64,000 bases of DNA from positions 92,387 to 156,386 of the forward strand of contig NZ_LMJT01000041.1 of assembly GCF_001429395.1 (NCBI RefSeq). Direction: 5' to 3'. The stretch is from Allobosea sp. Root381. GTDB lineage: Bacteria; Pseudomonadota; Alphaproteobacteria; Rhizobiales; Beijerinckiaceae. This document shows positions 42,112 through 50,357 of the stretch, one piece after another. How positions within the stretch are numbered: the stretch's first letter is position 1; the number at the start of each line of letters is the position of its first letter. The notes below the pieces were generated by a model that searched no databases, was not told the DNA's origin, and saw only the letters and a list, made by a program, of their open reading frames with translations. The position numbers and the translations under genes were made by a program.

Positions 42112-43419
42112 TCAGCTTTCGCCGAAGACCCGCGCGAAGATCGTGTCGACATGCTTGAAGTGATAACCCTCGTCGAACATCGCCTCGAGCTGGGCATTCG
42201 ACAGCTTCGCCGCGACGTCGCCGTCCTTCTTCAGGTTGGTCAGGAAGTCCTCGCCATGTTCCCAGGTCCGCATCGCGTTGCGCTGGACCATGGCATAGCT
42301 CTCCTCGCGGCTGGCGCCGGCCTGCGTCAGCGCCAGCAGCACGCGCTGCGAATTGTGCAGGCCGCCGAGCCGATCGAGGTTGCGGCGCATGTTCTGCGGA
42401 TAGATCAGCAGCTTGTCGACGACCCCGGTCAACCGCGCCAGCGCGAAGTCGAGCGTCACGGTCGCATCGGGGCCGATCATCCGCTCGACCGAGGAGTGCG
42501 AGATATCGCGCTCGTGCCAGAGCGCGACGTTCTCCATCGCCGGCATGGCCATGCCGCGCACCAGGCGGGCGAGCCCGGTCAGGTTCTCGGTCAGCACGGG
42601 GTTGCGCTTGTGCGGCATCGCCGAGGAGCCCTTCTGGCCCGGCGAGAAGAACTCCTCGGCCTCGTAGACCTCGGTGCGCTGGAGATGGCGGATCTCGGTG
42701 GCGAGGCGCTCGACCGAGGAGGCGACGACGCCGAGCGTCGCGAAATACATCGCATGCCGGTCGCGCGGGATGACCTGGGTCGAGACCGGCTCGACCGTCA
42801 ACCCCATCTTCTCCGCGACATAGGCCTCAACGCTCGGATCGATATTGGCGAAGGTGCCGACGGCACCCGAGATCGCGCAGGTCGCGATCTCGGCGCGGGC
42901 GGCCACGAGCCGGGCCCGGCAGCGATCGAACTCGGCATAGGCCTGGGCGAGCTTCAGCCCGAAGGTCACCGGCTCGGCATGGATGCCGTGCGAGCGGCCG
43001 ATGGTCGGCGTCAGCTTGTGCTCGAAGGCGCGCCGCCTGATCGCGGCCAGCAGCGCGTCGACATCGGCGATCAGGATGTCGGTGGCCCGCGCGAGCTGCA
43101 CCGAGAGCGTGGTGTCGAGGATGTCCGACGAGGTCATGCCCTGGTGGACGAAGCGCGCCTCGGGCCCGACGATCTCGGCCAGATGCGTCAGGAAGGCGAT
43201 GACGTCATGCTTGGTGACGCGCTCGATCTCGTCGATGCGGGCGACGTCGAAGGTGGCATCCTTGGCCTTGGCCCAGATCGTCGCGGCCGCTTCCTTCGGC
43301 ACCACGCCGAGTTCGGCCAGCTTGTCGGTGGCATGGGCCTCGATCTCGAACCAGATCCGGAACCGCGTCTGCGGCTCCCAGATCGCGACCATCTCGGGGC
43401 GGGAATAGCGCGGGATCAT
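42112..43419 (-). CDS. purB: Adenylosuccinate lyase
   Basis: A 435-residue purine enzyme from MIPRYSRPEMVAIW (43419). The fumarase-superfamily signature is GSSAMPHKRNPVLTENLTGLARL near residue 260, with MTSSDILDTTLSVQLARA near 95. It cleaves adenylosuccinate and SAICAR in purine biosynthesis. The upstream extension of the open frame crosses an intergenic repeat. Confidence 0.96.
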   Translation of the reverse strand: MIPRYSRPEMVAIWEPQTRFRIWFEIEAHATDKLAELGVVPKEAAATIWAKAKDATFDVARIDEIERVTKHDVIAFLTHLAEIVGPEARFVHQGMTSSDILDTTLSVQLARATDILIADVDALLAAIRRRAFEHKLTPTIGRSHGIHAEPVTFGLKLAQAYAEFDRCRARLVAARAEIATCAISGAVGTFANIDPSVEAYVAEKMGLTVEPVSTQVIPRDRHAMYFATLGVVASSVERLATEIRHLQRTEVYEAEEFFSPGQKGSSAMPHKRNPVLTENLTGLARLVRGMAMPAMENVALWHERDISHSSVERMIGPDATVTLDFALARLTGVVDKLLIYPQNMRRNLDRLGGLHNSQRVLLALTQAGASREESYAMVQRNAMRTWEHGEDFLTNLKKDGDVAAKLSNAQLEAMFDEGYHFKHVDTIFARVFGES

Positions 43420-43442
43420 GTTCGTCTCAGCCTCTGCACCGC

Positions 43443-43535
43443 CGTCATGCTCGCCCTTGTGGCGAGCATCCACGACTTGAACACCGACCTCGACCAGCGG
43501 AGACGTGGATGGTCGGCACAAGGCCGACCATGACG
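43443..43535. repeat. Intergenic palindromic repeat type B, copy 2
   Basis: Begins CGTCATGCTCGCCCTTGTGGCGAGCATCC and ends GGTCGGCACAAGGCCGACCATGACG. Same ends and hairpins as the copies at 22509-22603 and 56305-56395. It lies between rpe and purB. Confidence 0.85.
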
Positions 43536-43559
43536 ATCAGCGCCGGGGATCGGCAAATC

Positions 43560-44243
43560 TCAAACCCACGCCCCGCGCGCGGCCTCGGCCGCCTTGCGGA
43601 TTGCGGAAATATTGCCGGCATAGGCCGAAGGCCCGCCCTTGAACACGGCCGAACCGGCGACCAGCGTATCGGCGCCGGCCTTCGCGACAAGCGGCGCGGT
43701 CTCGGGCGTAACCCCGCCATCGATCTCGATCGCTATCGGCCGGTCGCCGATCAGCGCCTTCACCTGCGCGACCTTCTCGACCACGGAATGAATGAAGCTC
43801 TGCCCGCCGAAGCCGGGATTGACCGTCATCAGCAGGATGAGGTCGACATCCCCGATCAGCGCCTCGGCTGCGCTCGCCGGCGTGCCGGGGTTGAGCACGA
43901 TGCCCGCCTGCTTGCCCTGGGCCTTGATCGACTGCAGCGTGCGGTGCGGATGCGGGCCCGCCTCGACATGGAAGGAGATCAGGTCGGCGCCGGCCTTGGC
44001 GAAAGCCTCGATATACGGGTCGACGGGCGCGATCATCAGGTGCACGTCGAAGAACTTCTTCGTATGCGGGCGGATCGCCTTCAGAACATCGGGGCCGAAG
44101 GTGATGTTCGGCACGAAATGCCCATCCATCACGTCGCAATGGATCCAGTCGGCCCCGGCCTCGTCGATCGCGCGAACCTCTTCGCCAAGCCTGGCGAAAT
44201 CGGCGGAGAGGATTGACGGGGCGATGCGGATGGGAGCGCTCAT
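43560..44243 (-). CDS. rpe: Ribulose-phosphate 3-epimerase
   Basis: A 227-residue TIM-barrel enzyme from MSAPIRIAPSIL. HCDVMDGHFVPNITFGP near 35 holds metal ligands His and Asp; FFDVHLMIAPVDPYIE near 65 and MTVNPGFGGQSFIHSV near 142 complete the active site; IEIDGGVTPETA near 178. Pentose phosphate and Calvin-cycle enzyme. A 30-base upstream extension to 44273 is less likely. Confidence 0.95.
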   Translation of the reverse strand: MSAPIRIAPSILSADFARLGEEVRAIDEAGADWIHCDVMDGHFVPNITFGPDVLKAIRPHTKKFFDVHLMIAPVDPYIEAFAKAGADLISFHVEAGPHPHRTLQSIKAQGKQAGIVLNPGTPASAAEALIGDVDLILLMTVNPGFGGQSFIHSVVEKVAQVKALIGDRPIAIEIDGGVTPETAPLVAKAGADTLVAGSAVFKGGPSAYAGNISAIRKAAEAARGAWV

Positions 44244-44339
44244 GACGCGCGCTTTAAAGCATCGCGTGGTCACATGGGAACTGGTTTTCCTTGAAAAGCG
44301 ATGTCGCGAACAGAAAAGCGGCGCCAGCCGGTCTGCGCC

Positions 44340-45023
44340 TCAGGCGGAGCGCGCCCTGACCGGGAAGGAGAGCCGCCTGTCGGCCTCGGCCATTTCGGCC
44401 GCTGCCGTCGCGAAGGCGGGGCGTTGCCTCAGCCGGTCATACCAGCGCGCCAGCCCCTCGAAACCGTCGAGCGAAGGCCCACCGAGCCGCAGCGCGTACA
44501 GGACCGACATGAACAGCGCGATATCGGCAGCCGACAGCAGGCCGCCGAAGAAGTCGCGGCCGGCCAGCCTTTCATCCAGCACCGCGTAATGAGCGGAGAG
44601 CTGGCCCTCGCCGATCAGCGCGTCGGCTTCCTGCGCAGCGCGGCGCATCGCATCCGAGGCCGGCGGCTCGGTCCGGTGCATCAGCAGCCGCAGGCTCGCG
44701 AACATGATCTCGTCGGCATAGAGTTCGTCGAGCCGACAGCGCGCCCGATCGACCGGGCTTTCCGGATAGAGAGGCGGCTCCGGATAGGCCTCTTCGAGAT
44801 ATTCGAGGATAATGGTCGAATCGTAGAGCACGAGCCCGCAATCGCTGAGGATCGGCACCTGCTTCTTCGGATTGAGCGCGACGACCTCCGGATGCCTGGG
44901 ATCGTATCCGGTCGTCTGGTTGAACGGCACCACGATCCGGTCGAAGGGCAGCCCCTTCTCCCGCAGCGCGATCTCGACCTTGCGCGAGAACAGGCTCAGC
45001 GGCCCCGAATACAGCGTGATCAT
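44340..45023 (-). CDS. Glutathione S-transferase family protein
   Basis: A 227-residue GST. Thioredoxin-fold N-terminal domain: MITLYSGPLSLFSRKVEIALREKGLP with the catalytic-type Ser, KKQVPILSDCGLVLYDSTIILEYLEEAYPEPPLYP, then the helical C-terminal domain with DEIMFASLRLLMHR. Function in detoxification or thiol chemistry; class cannot be fixed. Confidence 0.9.
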   Translation of the reverse strand: MITLYSGPLSLFSRKVEIALREKGLPFDRIVVPFNQTTGYDPRHPEVVALNPKKQVPILSDCGLVLYDSTIILEYLEEAYPEPPLYPESPVDRARCRLDELYADEIMFASLRLLMHRTEPPASDAMRRAAQEADALIGEGQLSAHYAVLDERLAGRDFFGGLLSAADIALFMSVLYALRLGGPSLDGFEGLARWYDRLRQRPAFATAAAEMAEADRRLSFPVRARSA

Positions 45024-45069
45024 GGCGCGGCTCCAACTTGCGACGAAGCGATCCTCGCAAGTCCCGCGG

Positions 45070-46050
45070 TCAGCTGCCGTCAGCAGCCGCCTCCTGGCAG
45101 CGGATCCGAGATGCCATGCGGTTGAGCAGCCAGGGCAGCAGGTAGATCGGGAACTGCGCCAGCGCGAAGAACAGGAAGGTCGTGGGCGGCACGCCCGCCC
45201 CCAGTGCCGCGACGATCATGCCCATATTGCGCTGGCCCGCGCCGTAGCCGACCATGAAGCGCTCCGAGCGCCGCAGGAAGCGCAGGGTAAAATAGCTTGT
45301 CACAAGCCCGATCAGCGAAACCGCGAAAGCGCAGGCGAGGAAGCCGGCGACCCGCCCCGGGCTTTCCAGCGCGGCCCGCGTGACGCCGTCCATCGCGGCG
45401 ACCGCGAAGAGGAAATACATCAGCACGCCGAAGCCATCGAGATTGGCCTTCATGCCCTTGATGCGGGCCATGCCGAGCCAGAAGCGCAGGATGGCGGCGC
45501 AGACCATGCCGCCGCCCACGAACATCAGCAGCCGCAGCGTCAGGACCCAGCGATCGAGCGGCACCGCGCCGCCGGCCAGAAGCTCGACCAGCACCGGCGC
45601 GATCAGCGGGCTCGCGACCGTGGTGACGATGACGCCCGCGATGATCAGCGAGGGCTCGAACCCGTAGATGATCGCAACCGCGGGCGAGGACATGATCGGC
45701 GGCGCGGCCGCCAGGATCGCGAGGCCGAGCAGCAGGCCGGGGTCGAGGGCGTCACGCCCGATCAGCAGGAAGGCGCCCCCGATCACGACGACCGGCGCCG
45801 CGACGAGCCACAGGCAGGTCAGAATCAATTTGCCCGGCTGCCGCAGAAGCCCGGCGATGATGCCGAGATCGGCCCGCATGAAGACGATCGTGGTGAAGCA
45901 GAAGATCGTCACCGGCAGCAGCGGCCGCGCCGCTGCCGAAAATTGCGGCAGCGCAAGCCCGAGGAAGATCGAGAGCGCAAATCCCTGCGTGCCGTAACGC
46001 CCGAGCCAGGCAAGGCCCGCGGCCAGTGAAACGGCGATACGCGTGAGCAT
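45070..46050 (-). CDS. Bile acid:sodium symporter (BASS) family transporter
   Basis: A 326-residue membrane protein with about nine hydrophobic helices. FALSIFLGLALPQFSAAARPLLPVTIFCFTTIVFMRADL is the BASS N-terminal region, and VGYGAGQRNMGMIVAALG near 262 the conserved core. Substrate is not clear from sequence; the family moves organic anions with sodium. The next gene upstream is a divergent D-amino acid oxidase-like gene. Confidence 0.82.
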   Translation of the reverse strand: MLTRIAVSLAAGLAWLGRYGTQGFALSIFLGLALPQFSAAARPLLPVTIFCFTTIVFMRADLGIIAGLLRQPGKLILTCLWLVAAPVVVIGGAFLLIGRDALDPGLLLGLAILAAAPPIMSSPAVAIIYGFEPSLIIAGVIVTTVASPLIAPVLVELLAGGAVPLDRWVLTLRLLMFVGGGMVCAAILRFWLGMARIKGMKANLDGFGVLMYFLFAVAAMDGVTRAALESPGRVAGFLACAFAVSLIGLVTSYFTLRFLRRSERFMVGYGAGQRNMGMIVAALGAGVPPTTFLFFALAQFPIYLLPWLLNRMASRIRCQEAAADGS

Positions 46051-46261
46051 GGAGGTCCGACTCGATCCCGACAGGAGGCCGACACTCGCCGATTTCGCGC
46101 GGTTTCGTCACCCGCCTTGGCCACAGCCCCGCCCTGCGTCGCAGAAAATTGTGCGCGGCGCCTCAACTCATTGGCTTCCACACGATAGGGCGGCCCTGAT
46201 GGCGCAGTTCTTGCGAAACTTTCTTCAAATGACGCAAAAATGCACCGAACCGCTGACATGG

Positions 46262-46285
46262 CTGCGCAAACGGCTATTTTCGCAG
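46262..46285. promoter_or_regulatory. Imperfect inverted repeat before a D-amino acid oxidase-like gene
   Basis: CTGCGCAAA (46262-46270) and TTTCGCAG (46278-46285) pair over most bases. It lies 23 bases upstream of the ATG at 46309. It could be an Lrp/AsnC-type operator given the gene's role, but no regulator is adjacent. Confidence 0.3.
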
Positions 46286-46308
46286 GATTGCACTCTCAGG
46301 AGCGGGTT

Positions 46309-47559
46309 ATGCGGACGGATACGATTGTTCTCGGCGCGGGTATCGTCGGTATTTCCGTGGCGCTGCACCTGCAGAAGGCGGGGCGCTCGGTCCTGCTGGT
46401 CGACAGGCGCGGCCCCGGCGAGGAGACGAGCTATGGCAATGCCGGGCTGATCCAGCGCGAGGGCGTCTACCCCTACGGCTTCCCGCATGATTTCGGCGCG
46501 CTCCTCCGCTATGCGCGCAACAACACCATCGACGCCTATTACCACTGGAGCGCGATCCCGAAGCTCGCGCCGTTCCTGTGGTCCTACTGGCTGCATTCGC
46601 GCGCCTCGCAGCACGAGGCGATCGCCCACAAATACGCCAAGCTGATCGAGCATTGCGTCACCGAGCACGACGTCCTCGCGCAGGAAGCCGGCGCGACCGC
46701 GCTGCTGCGCCGCAAGGGCTGGATGAAGGTCTTCCGCACCGCCGCCCAACAGGACGAGCGCCTGGCCGAGGCCGAGCGCTGGAACCGCGAATTCGGCCTG
46801 AACTACAAAGCGCTCGGCATCCCGGCACTGCGCGCCGAGGAGCCGCATCTCGACCACGGCAACCTGATCGGCGGCCTGCACTGGACCGATCCGGTCACCG
46901 TGATCGATCCGCTCGGCCTGTCGAAGGCCTATGTCGCGCTGTTCGAGAAGCTCGGCGGCAAGCTGGCCCTCGGCGATGCCGCGACCCTCCTGCAGGAGGG
47001 CAGCGAATGGAGCGTAACCCTCGCCGACGGCACCAAGGCGATGGCGCATGACGTCGTCGTCGCGCTCGGCCCCTGGGCCGACGTGCTGACGCGCAAGCTC
47101 GGCTACAACCTGCCGCTGGCGGTGAAGCGCGGCTACCACATGCATTACAAGGCGCAGGGCAACGCCGTGCTGAACCACCCGGTGCTCGACACCGAGCGCG
47201 GCTATTTCCTCGCGCCGATGCAGCAGGGCATCCGGCTCACCACCGGCGCCGAATTCGCCGAGCGCGACGCCCCGAAGACCCCGGTGCAGCTCGAGCGGGC
47301 CGAGCCGATCGCGCGCGCGCTGTTCCCGCTGGGTGAGCGGCTCGATCCCGAGCCCTGGCTCGGCCGCCGCCCCTGCACGCCGGACATGATGCCGATCATC
47401 GGCCCGGCGCCGAAGCATAAGGGCCTCTGGCTGTCGATCGGCCACGCCCATCACGGCCTGACGCTGGCCGCCGTCACCGGCCGCATGGTCGCCGAAATGG
47501 TCACCGGCCAGAAGGTCTTCGTCGATCCGAAGCCCTTCGCGCCGGCGCGGTTCGTCTGA
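46309..47559 (+). CDS. FAD-dependent D-amino acid oxidase/dehydrogenase family protein
   Basis: A 416-residue FAD enzyme from MRTDTIVLGAGIVGISVALHLQKAG with AGGAG about 7 bases upstream. GEETSYGNAGLIQREGVYPYGFPHD is the DadA-like second motif; the C-terminal FAD segment is GLWLSIGHAHHGLTLAAVTGRMVAEMV. A paralogue of the gene at 32057. It is followed by a membrane dipeptidase, as in peptide or D-amino acid catabolism. Confidence 0.85.
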   Translation: MRTDTIVLGAGIVGISVALHLQKAGRSVLLVDRRGPGEETSYGNAGLIQREGVYPYGFPHDFGALLRYARNNTIDAYYHWSAIPKLAPFLWSYWLHSRASQHEAIAHKYAKLIEHCVTEHDVLAQEAGATALLRRKGWMKVFRTAAQQDERLAEAERWNREFGLNYKALGIPALRAEEPHLDHGNLIGGLHWTDPVTVIDPLGLSKAYVALFEKLGGKLALGDAATLLQEGSEWSVTLADGTKAMAHDVVVALGPWADVLTRKLGYNLPLAVKRGYHMHYKAQGNAVLNHPVLDTERGYFLAPMQQGIRLTTGAEFAERDAPKTPVQLERAEPIARALFPLGERLDPEPWLGRRPCTPDMMPIIGPAPKHKGLWLSIGHAHHGLTLAAVTGRMVAEMVTGQKVFVDPKPFAPARFV

Positions 47560-47561
47560 CG

Positions 47562-47623
47562 CGTCATCCCGTGCGCGCCGCAGCGTGGAACGCTGCTGCG
47601 CATTGCGGCGCGTGCGGGATGAC
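47562..47623. repeat. Intergenic palindromic repeat (type D)
   Basis: Begins CGTCATCCCGTGCGCGCCGCAGCG and ends CGGCGCGTGCGGGATGAC, with an internal CGCAGCG.CGCTGCTGCG pair. It starts 2 bases after the oxidase stop and precedes the dipeptidase gene. Confidence 0.7.
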
Positions 47624-47703
47624 ACCCCTGCGTCTCGCCCCCTCGCCTCGCCTGCGCTCATTTGCGACGATCGCCGCCCCCGATTCTCAACCGAGACCTC
47701 GCC

Positions 47704-48843
47704 ATGGCCATTGCCAATCCGCCCGTTCAGGACAACGCCTATGCGGCTGCCCTTGCTTTGCTGGACCGCGCCCCGCTGATCGACGGCCATAACGACCTGC
47801 CCTACGTCATCAGGCAGCACCGCGAGGCCAGGGGCGATGTTGGCGCCTACGACCTGACCAGGGTTCATGCCGAGGGCGACACCGACATCCCGCGCATGAC
47901 GGCGGGCAAGCTCGCGGCCCAGTTCTTCGCGGCCTATGTCCCGCCGAAGCAGAAGGGGCCGGCCGGCTTCGCGCTCGCCCAGATCGCGCTGATGCGCGAC
48001 ATCCTCAAGCGCCATGCGGACGTCTTCCGCCCCGGCCTGAGCGCAGACGACGTGCTCGCCGCCAAGGCCGAAGGGCGCATCGCGCTGATCATGACGATCG
48101 AGAACGGCACCGCGCTCGACAGCCAGCTCGACGCGCTCGACGCCTATTTCGATCTCGGCGTCCGGCTGATGACGCTGTGCCACAACGACAGCCATGACTG
48201 GTGCGATTCCGCCACCGACGCCCCCCGGCATGACGGCCTCAGCGCCTTCGGCAAGGACGTGATCCGCCGCATGAACCGGCTCGGCATGGTCGTCGACCTC
48301 GCTCATGTCTCGCCGAAGGTGATGCACGACACGCTCGACGTGACCAGCGCCCCCGTCGTCTGGTCGCACTCCAACGCGTTTTCGCTCTGCGACCACCCGC
48401 GCAACGTCCCCGACGACGTGCTCGACCGCGTCGCCGGCAATGGCGGCGTCGTGATGGCGACCTTCGTGCCGGACTTCATCAGCCAGGCTTCGCGCGACTG
48501 GCACCGCCCCGCCAAGGACCAGTACGGCAAGACGCCGGAAGGGACCGACTCCGCGAAGGCCGAGGCCGAGATCACGCGCAGCGCCGGACCGCGCCCGAAG
48601 GCGACGCTCGCCCAGTATTGCGACCATCTCGACTATCTGGCCCAGCGCATCGGCCATGACCATGTCGGCATCGGCTCGGACTATTTCGGCTGGATCAATC
48701 CCGACGGGCTCGAGGACGCCAGCACCTTCCCGGCGCTGATCGCCGAGCTGATCCGGCGCGGCTGGTCCGAGGATAACCTCGAGAAGCTCGCGGGCGGCAA
48801 CACCTTGCGGGTGATGCGGGCAGTGGAAGCGGCGGCGGGCTGA
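47704..48843 (+). CDS. Membrane dipeptidase, peptidase family M19
   Basis: A 379-residue enzyme from MAIANPPVQDNAY. Metal and active-site features of renal dipeptidases: DGHNDLPYVIRQ near 27, MTIENGTALD near 136, VDLAHVSPKVMHDTLD near 198, VWSHSNAFSLCDHPRNVPDD near 219 and GIGSDYFGWINPDG near 325. It hydrolyses dipeptides, including D-containing ones, which suits its neighbour oxidase. Confidence 0.93.
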   Translation: MAIANPPVQDNAYAAALALLDRAPLIDGHNDLPYVIRQHREARGDVGAYDLTRVHAEGDTDIPRMTAGKLAAQFFAAYVPPKQKGPAGFALAQIALMRDILKRHADVFRPGLSADDVLAAKAEGRIALIMTIENGTALDSQLDALDAYFDLGVRLMTLCHNDSHDWCDSATDAPRHDGLSAFGKDVIRRMNRLGMVVDLAHVSPKVMHDTLDVTSAPVVWSHSNAFSLCDHPRNVPDDVLDRVAGNGGVVMATFVPDFISQASRDWHRPAKDQYGKTPEGTDSAKAEAEITRSAGPRPKATLAQYCDHLDYLAQRIGHDHVGIGSDYFGWINPDGLEDASTFPALIAELIRRGWSEDNLEKLAGGNTLRVMRAVEAAAG

Positions 48844-48851
48844 GGCCTCGC

Positions 48852-48932
48852 CGTCATCGCCGGGCTTGACCCGGCGATCTCTTTCCGGCCTGAGATTGCC
48901 GGGTCTGCGCTTCGCTCCGCCCGGGAATGACG
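48852..48932. repeat. Intergenic palindromic repeat (type C)
   Basis: Begins CGTCATCGCCGGGCTTGACCCGGCGATC and ends GCTCCGCCCGGGAATGACGCG; the first half forms a CGCCGGG.CCCGGCG hairpin. It sits between the dipeptidase gene and the TrmJ-type gene and contains the alternative ATG of the latter. Confidence 0.75.
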
Positions 48933-48968
48933 CGCGAGGCGTTTCGCGCAACAACAGCATCGATCCCC

Positions 48969-49778
48969 ATGACCGGCTCCGGCACCGACCGCACCCGCCC
49001 GCCCGTCGCGGGCCCTGCCCCCATCATCATCCTGGTCGAGCCGCAGATGGCCGAGAACATCGGGATGTGCGCCCGCGCCATGGCGAATTTCGGGCTGTCC
49101 GAAATGCGCCTCGTCGCGCCGCGGGACGGCTGGCCGACCGGCGGCGGTCTGAAGAAGGGCGCGACCTCCGCGGCCTCGGGCGCGACCCATATCCTCGAGA
49201 ACGCCCGCCTCTTTCCGAGCGCGGCCGAGGCCATCGCAGACCTCAACCACGTCCTTGCCACGACAGCCCGCGAGCGCGGCCAGATGAAGCGCGTGGTGAC
49301 GCCGGCCGAGGCGATGCCACCGATCGCGGAGCGCGTCACTGCGGGCGAGCGCGTCGGCATCCTGTTCGGGCGCGAACGCATTGGCCTGACCAATGAGGAG
49401 ATCAGCTTCGCCGACGCAATCCTGACCTTTCCGGTCAACCCGGCCTTCGCCTCGCTGAATCTCGCCCAGGCGGTGCTGCTCGCTGGCTATGAATGGTTCA
49501 AGGCGACGGGCGGCGAGCCGCCCTTCCGCGAGAATAACCCCTCCCCGCCGGCGACCCGCGCCACGGTGCTGTCGATGTTCGACTATGTCGAGACGGAGCT
49601 GGACAATTGCGGCTTCTTCCCGCCGGGCAAGAAGCACGTCATGACCGCCAATCTCCGCGACATCCTGCATCGCCTGAGCATGACGGAGCAGGAGGCGCGG
49701 ACGCTGCGCGGTGTCTTCAAGTCGCTGACCGAAGGCCCGCGCCGGCTGCGCGTGCCCAAGCCGGCCAACGGCGAATAG
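48969..49778 (+). CDS. trmJ: TrmJ-type RNA 2'-O-methyltransferase
   Basis: A 269-residue SpoU-family methyltransferase from MTGSGTDRTRPP; the upstream ATG at 48927 lies inside the intergenic repeat. IIILVEPQMAENIGMCARAMANFG near 17, VGILFGRERIGLTNEEI near 135 and FPVNPAFASLNLAQAVLLAGYEW near 155 are the knotted SPOUT motifs. TrmJ methylates tRNA position 32; a related rRNA target is possible. Confidence 0.88.
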   Translation: MTGSGTDRTRPPVAGPAPIIILVEPQMAENIGMCARAMANFGLSEMRLVAPRDGWPTGGGLKKGATSAASGATHILENARLFPSAAEAIADLNHVLATTARERGQMKRVVTPAEAMPPIAERVTAGERVGILFGRERIGLTNEEISFADAILTFPVNPAFASLNLAQAVLLAGYEWFKATGGEPPFRENNPSPPATRATVLSMFDYVETELDNCGFFPPGKKHVMTANLRDILHRLSMTEQEARTLRGVFKSLTEGPRRLRVPKPANGE

Positions 49779-49856
49779 ACCGCGCCGGCGGCCAAAACTT
49801 CGCCCGCATCGGGTGGTTGCCTGCGCTGCAAGCCGAATGGCGAAGAAGAGGCGGAG

Positions 49857-50249
49857 ATGGACAAGAGCCCGGCGACGGAAGATCTCTCGGCTTCGCGACG
49901 GATCGATGCGCGGATCGCGGAACTCGCCGACTGGCGCGGCAGCGCCCTGGCCAAGGTCCGGGAGCTGATCCGCCAGGCCGATCCCGACATCGTGGAGGAG
50001 TGGAAATGGCGGGGCGTCCCGGTCTGGTCCCACCACGGCATCATCTGCACCGGCGAGACCTACAGGAAGGCCGTCAAGCTGACCTTTGCCAAGGGCGCGT
50101 CGCTCGCCGATCCCTCCGGCCTGTTCAACGCCAGCCTCGACGGCAATACCCGGCGCGCCATCGATCTCCACGAGGGCGACGAGCTCGAGCCTGACGCGTT
50201 CATTGCTCTCATCCGCGTGGCCATCGCCAAGAACCGGGCCCCCCGGTAA
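49857..50249 (+). CDS. DUF1801 family protein
   Basis: A 130-residue YdhG/DUF1801-fold protein with VEEWKWRGVPVWSHHGIICTGETYRKAVKLTFAKGASL and an acidic-basic C-terminus LIRVAIAKNRAPR. Function unknown. A second member of the family is at 60418-60804. Confidence 0.85.
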   Translation: MDKSPATEDLSASRRIDARIAELADWRGSALAKVRELIRQADPDIVEEWKWRGVPVWSHHGIICTGETYRKAVKLTFAKGASLADPSGLFNASLDGNTRRAIDLHEGDELEPDAFIALIRVAIAKNRAPR

Positions 50250-50302
50250 CCGATCCGGCAACGCCGATCGGCCTGTCGCGTCATGCCGACTGCCGAGTGA
50301 AC

Positions 50303-50331
50303 GAAAAAGGCCGGCCTCGAAGGGCCGGCCT
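50303..50331 (-). terminator. Terminator for the TonB receptor gene
   Basis: On the minus strand AGGCCGGCC and GGCCGGCCT pair with a short loop, followed by TTTTTCG (50303-50331). It ends the leftward TonB-dependent receptor transcript. Confidence 0.85.
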
Positions 50332-50357
50332 GCAGGTCGGGTCTCGAAACCGCCCTG

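Noticed and set aside
42100..43533. A 477-codon plus-strand frame opposite purB
   Set aside because: purB carries the GSSAMPHKRNP signature; the opposite frame is a GC-bias artefact.
46225..48960. A 911-codon minus-strand frame opposite the oxidase and dipeptidase genes
   Set aside because: Low-complexity antisense frame; the plus-strand genes are well supported.
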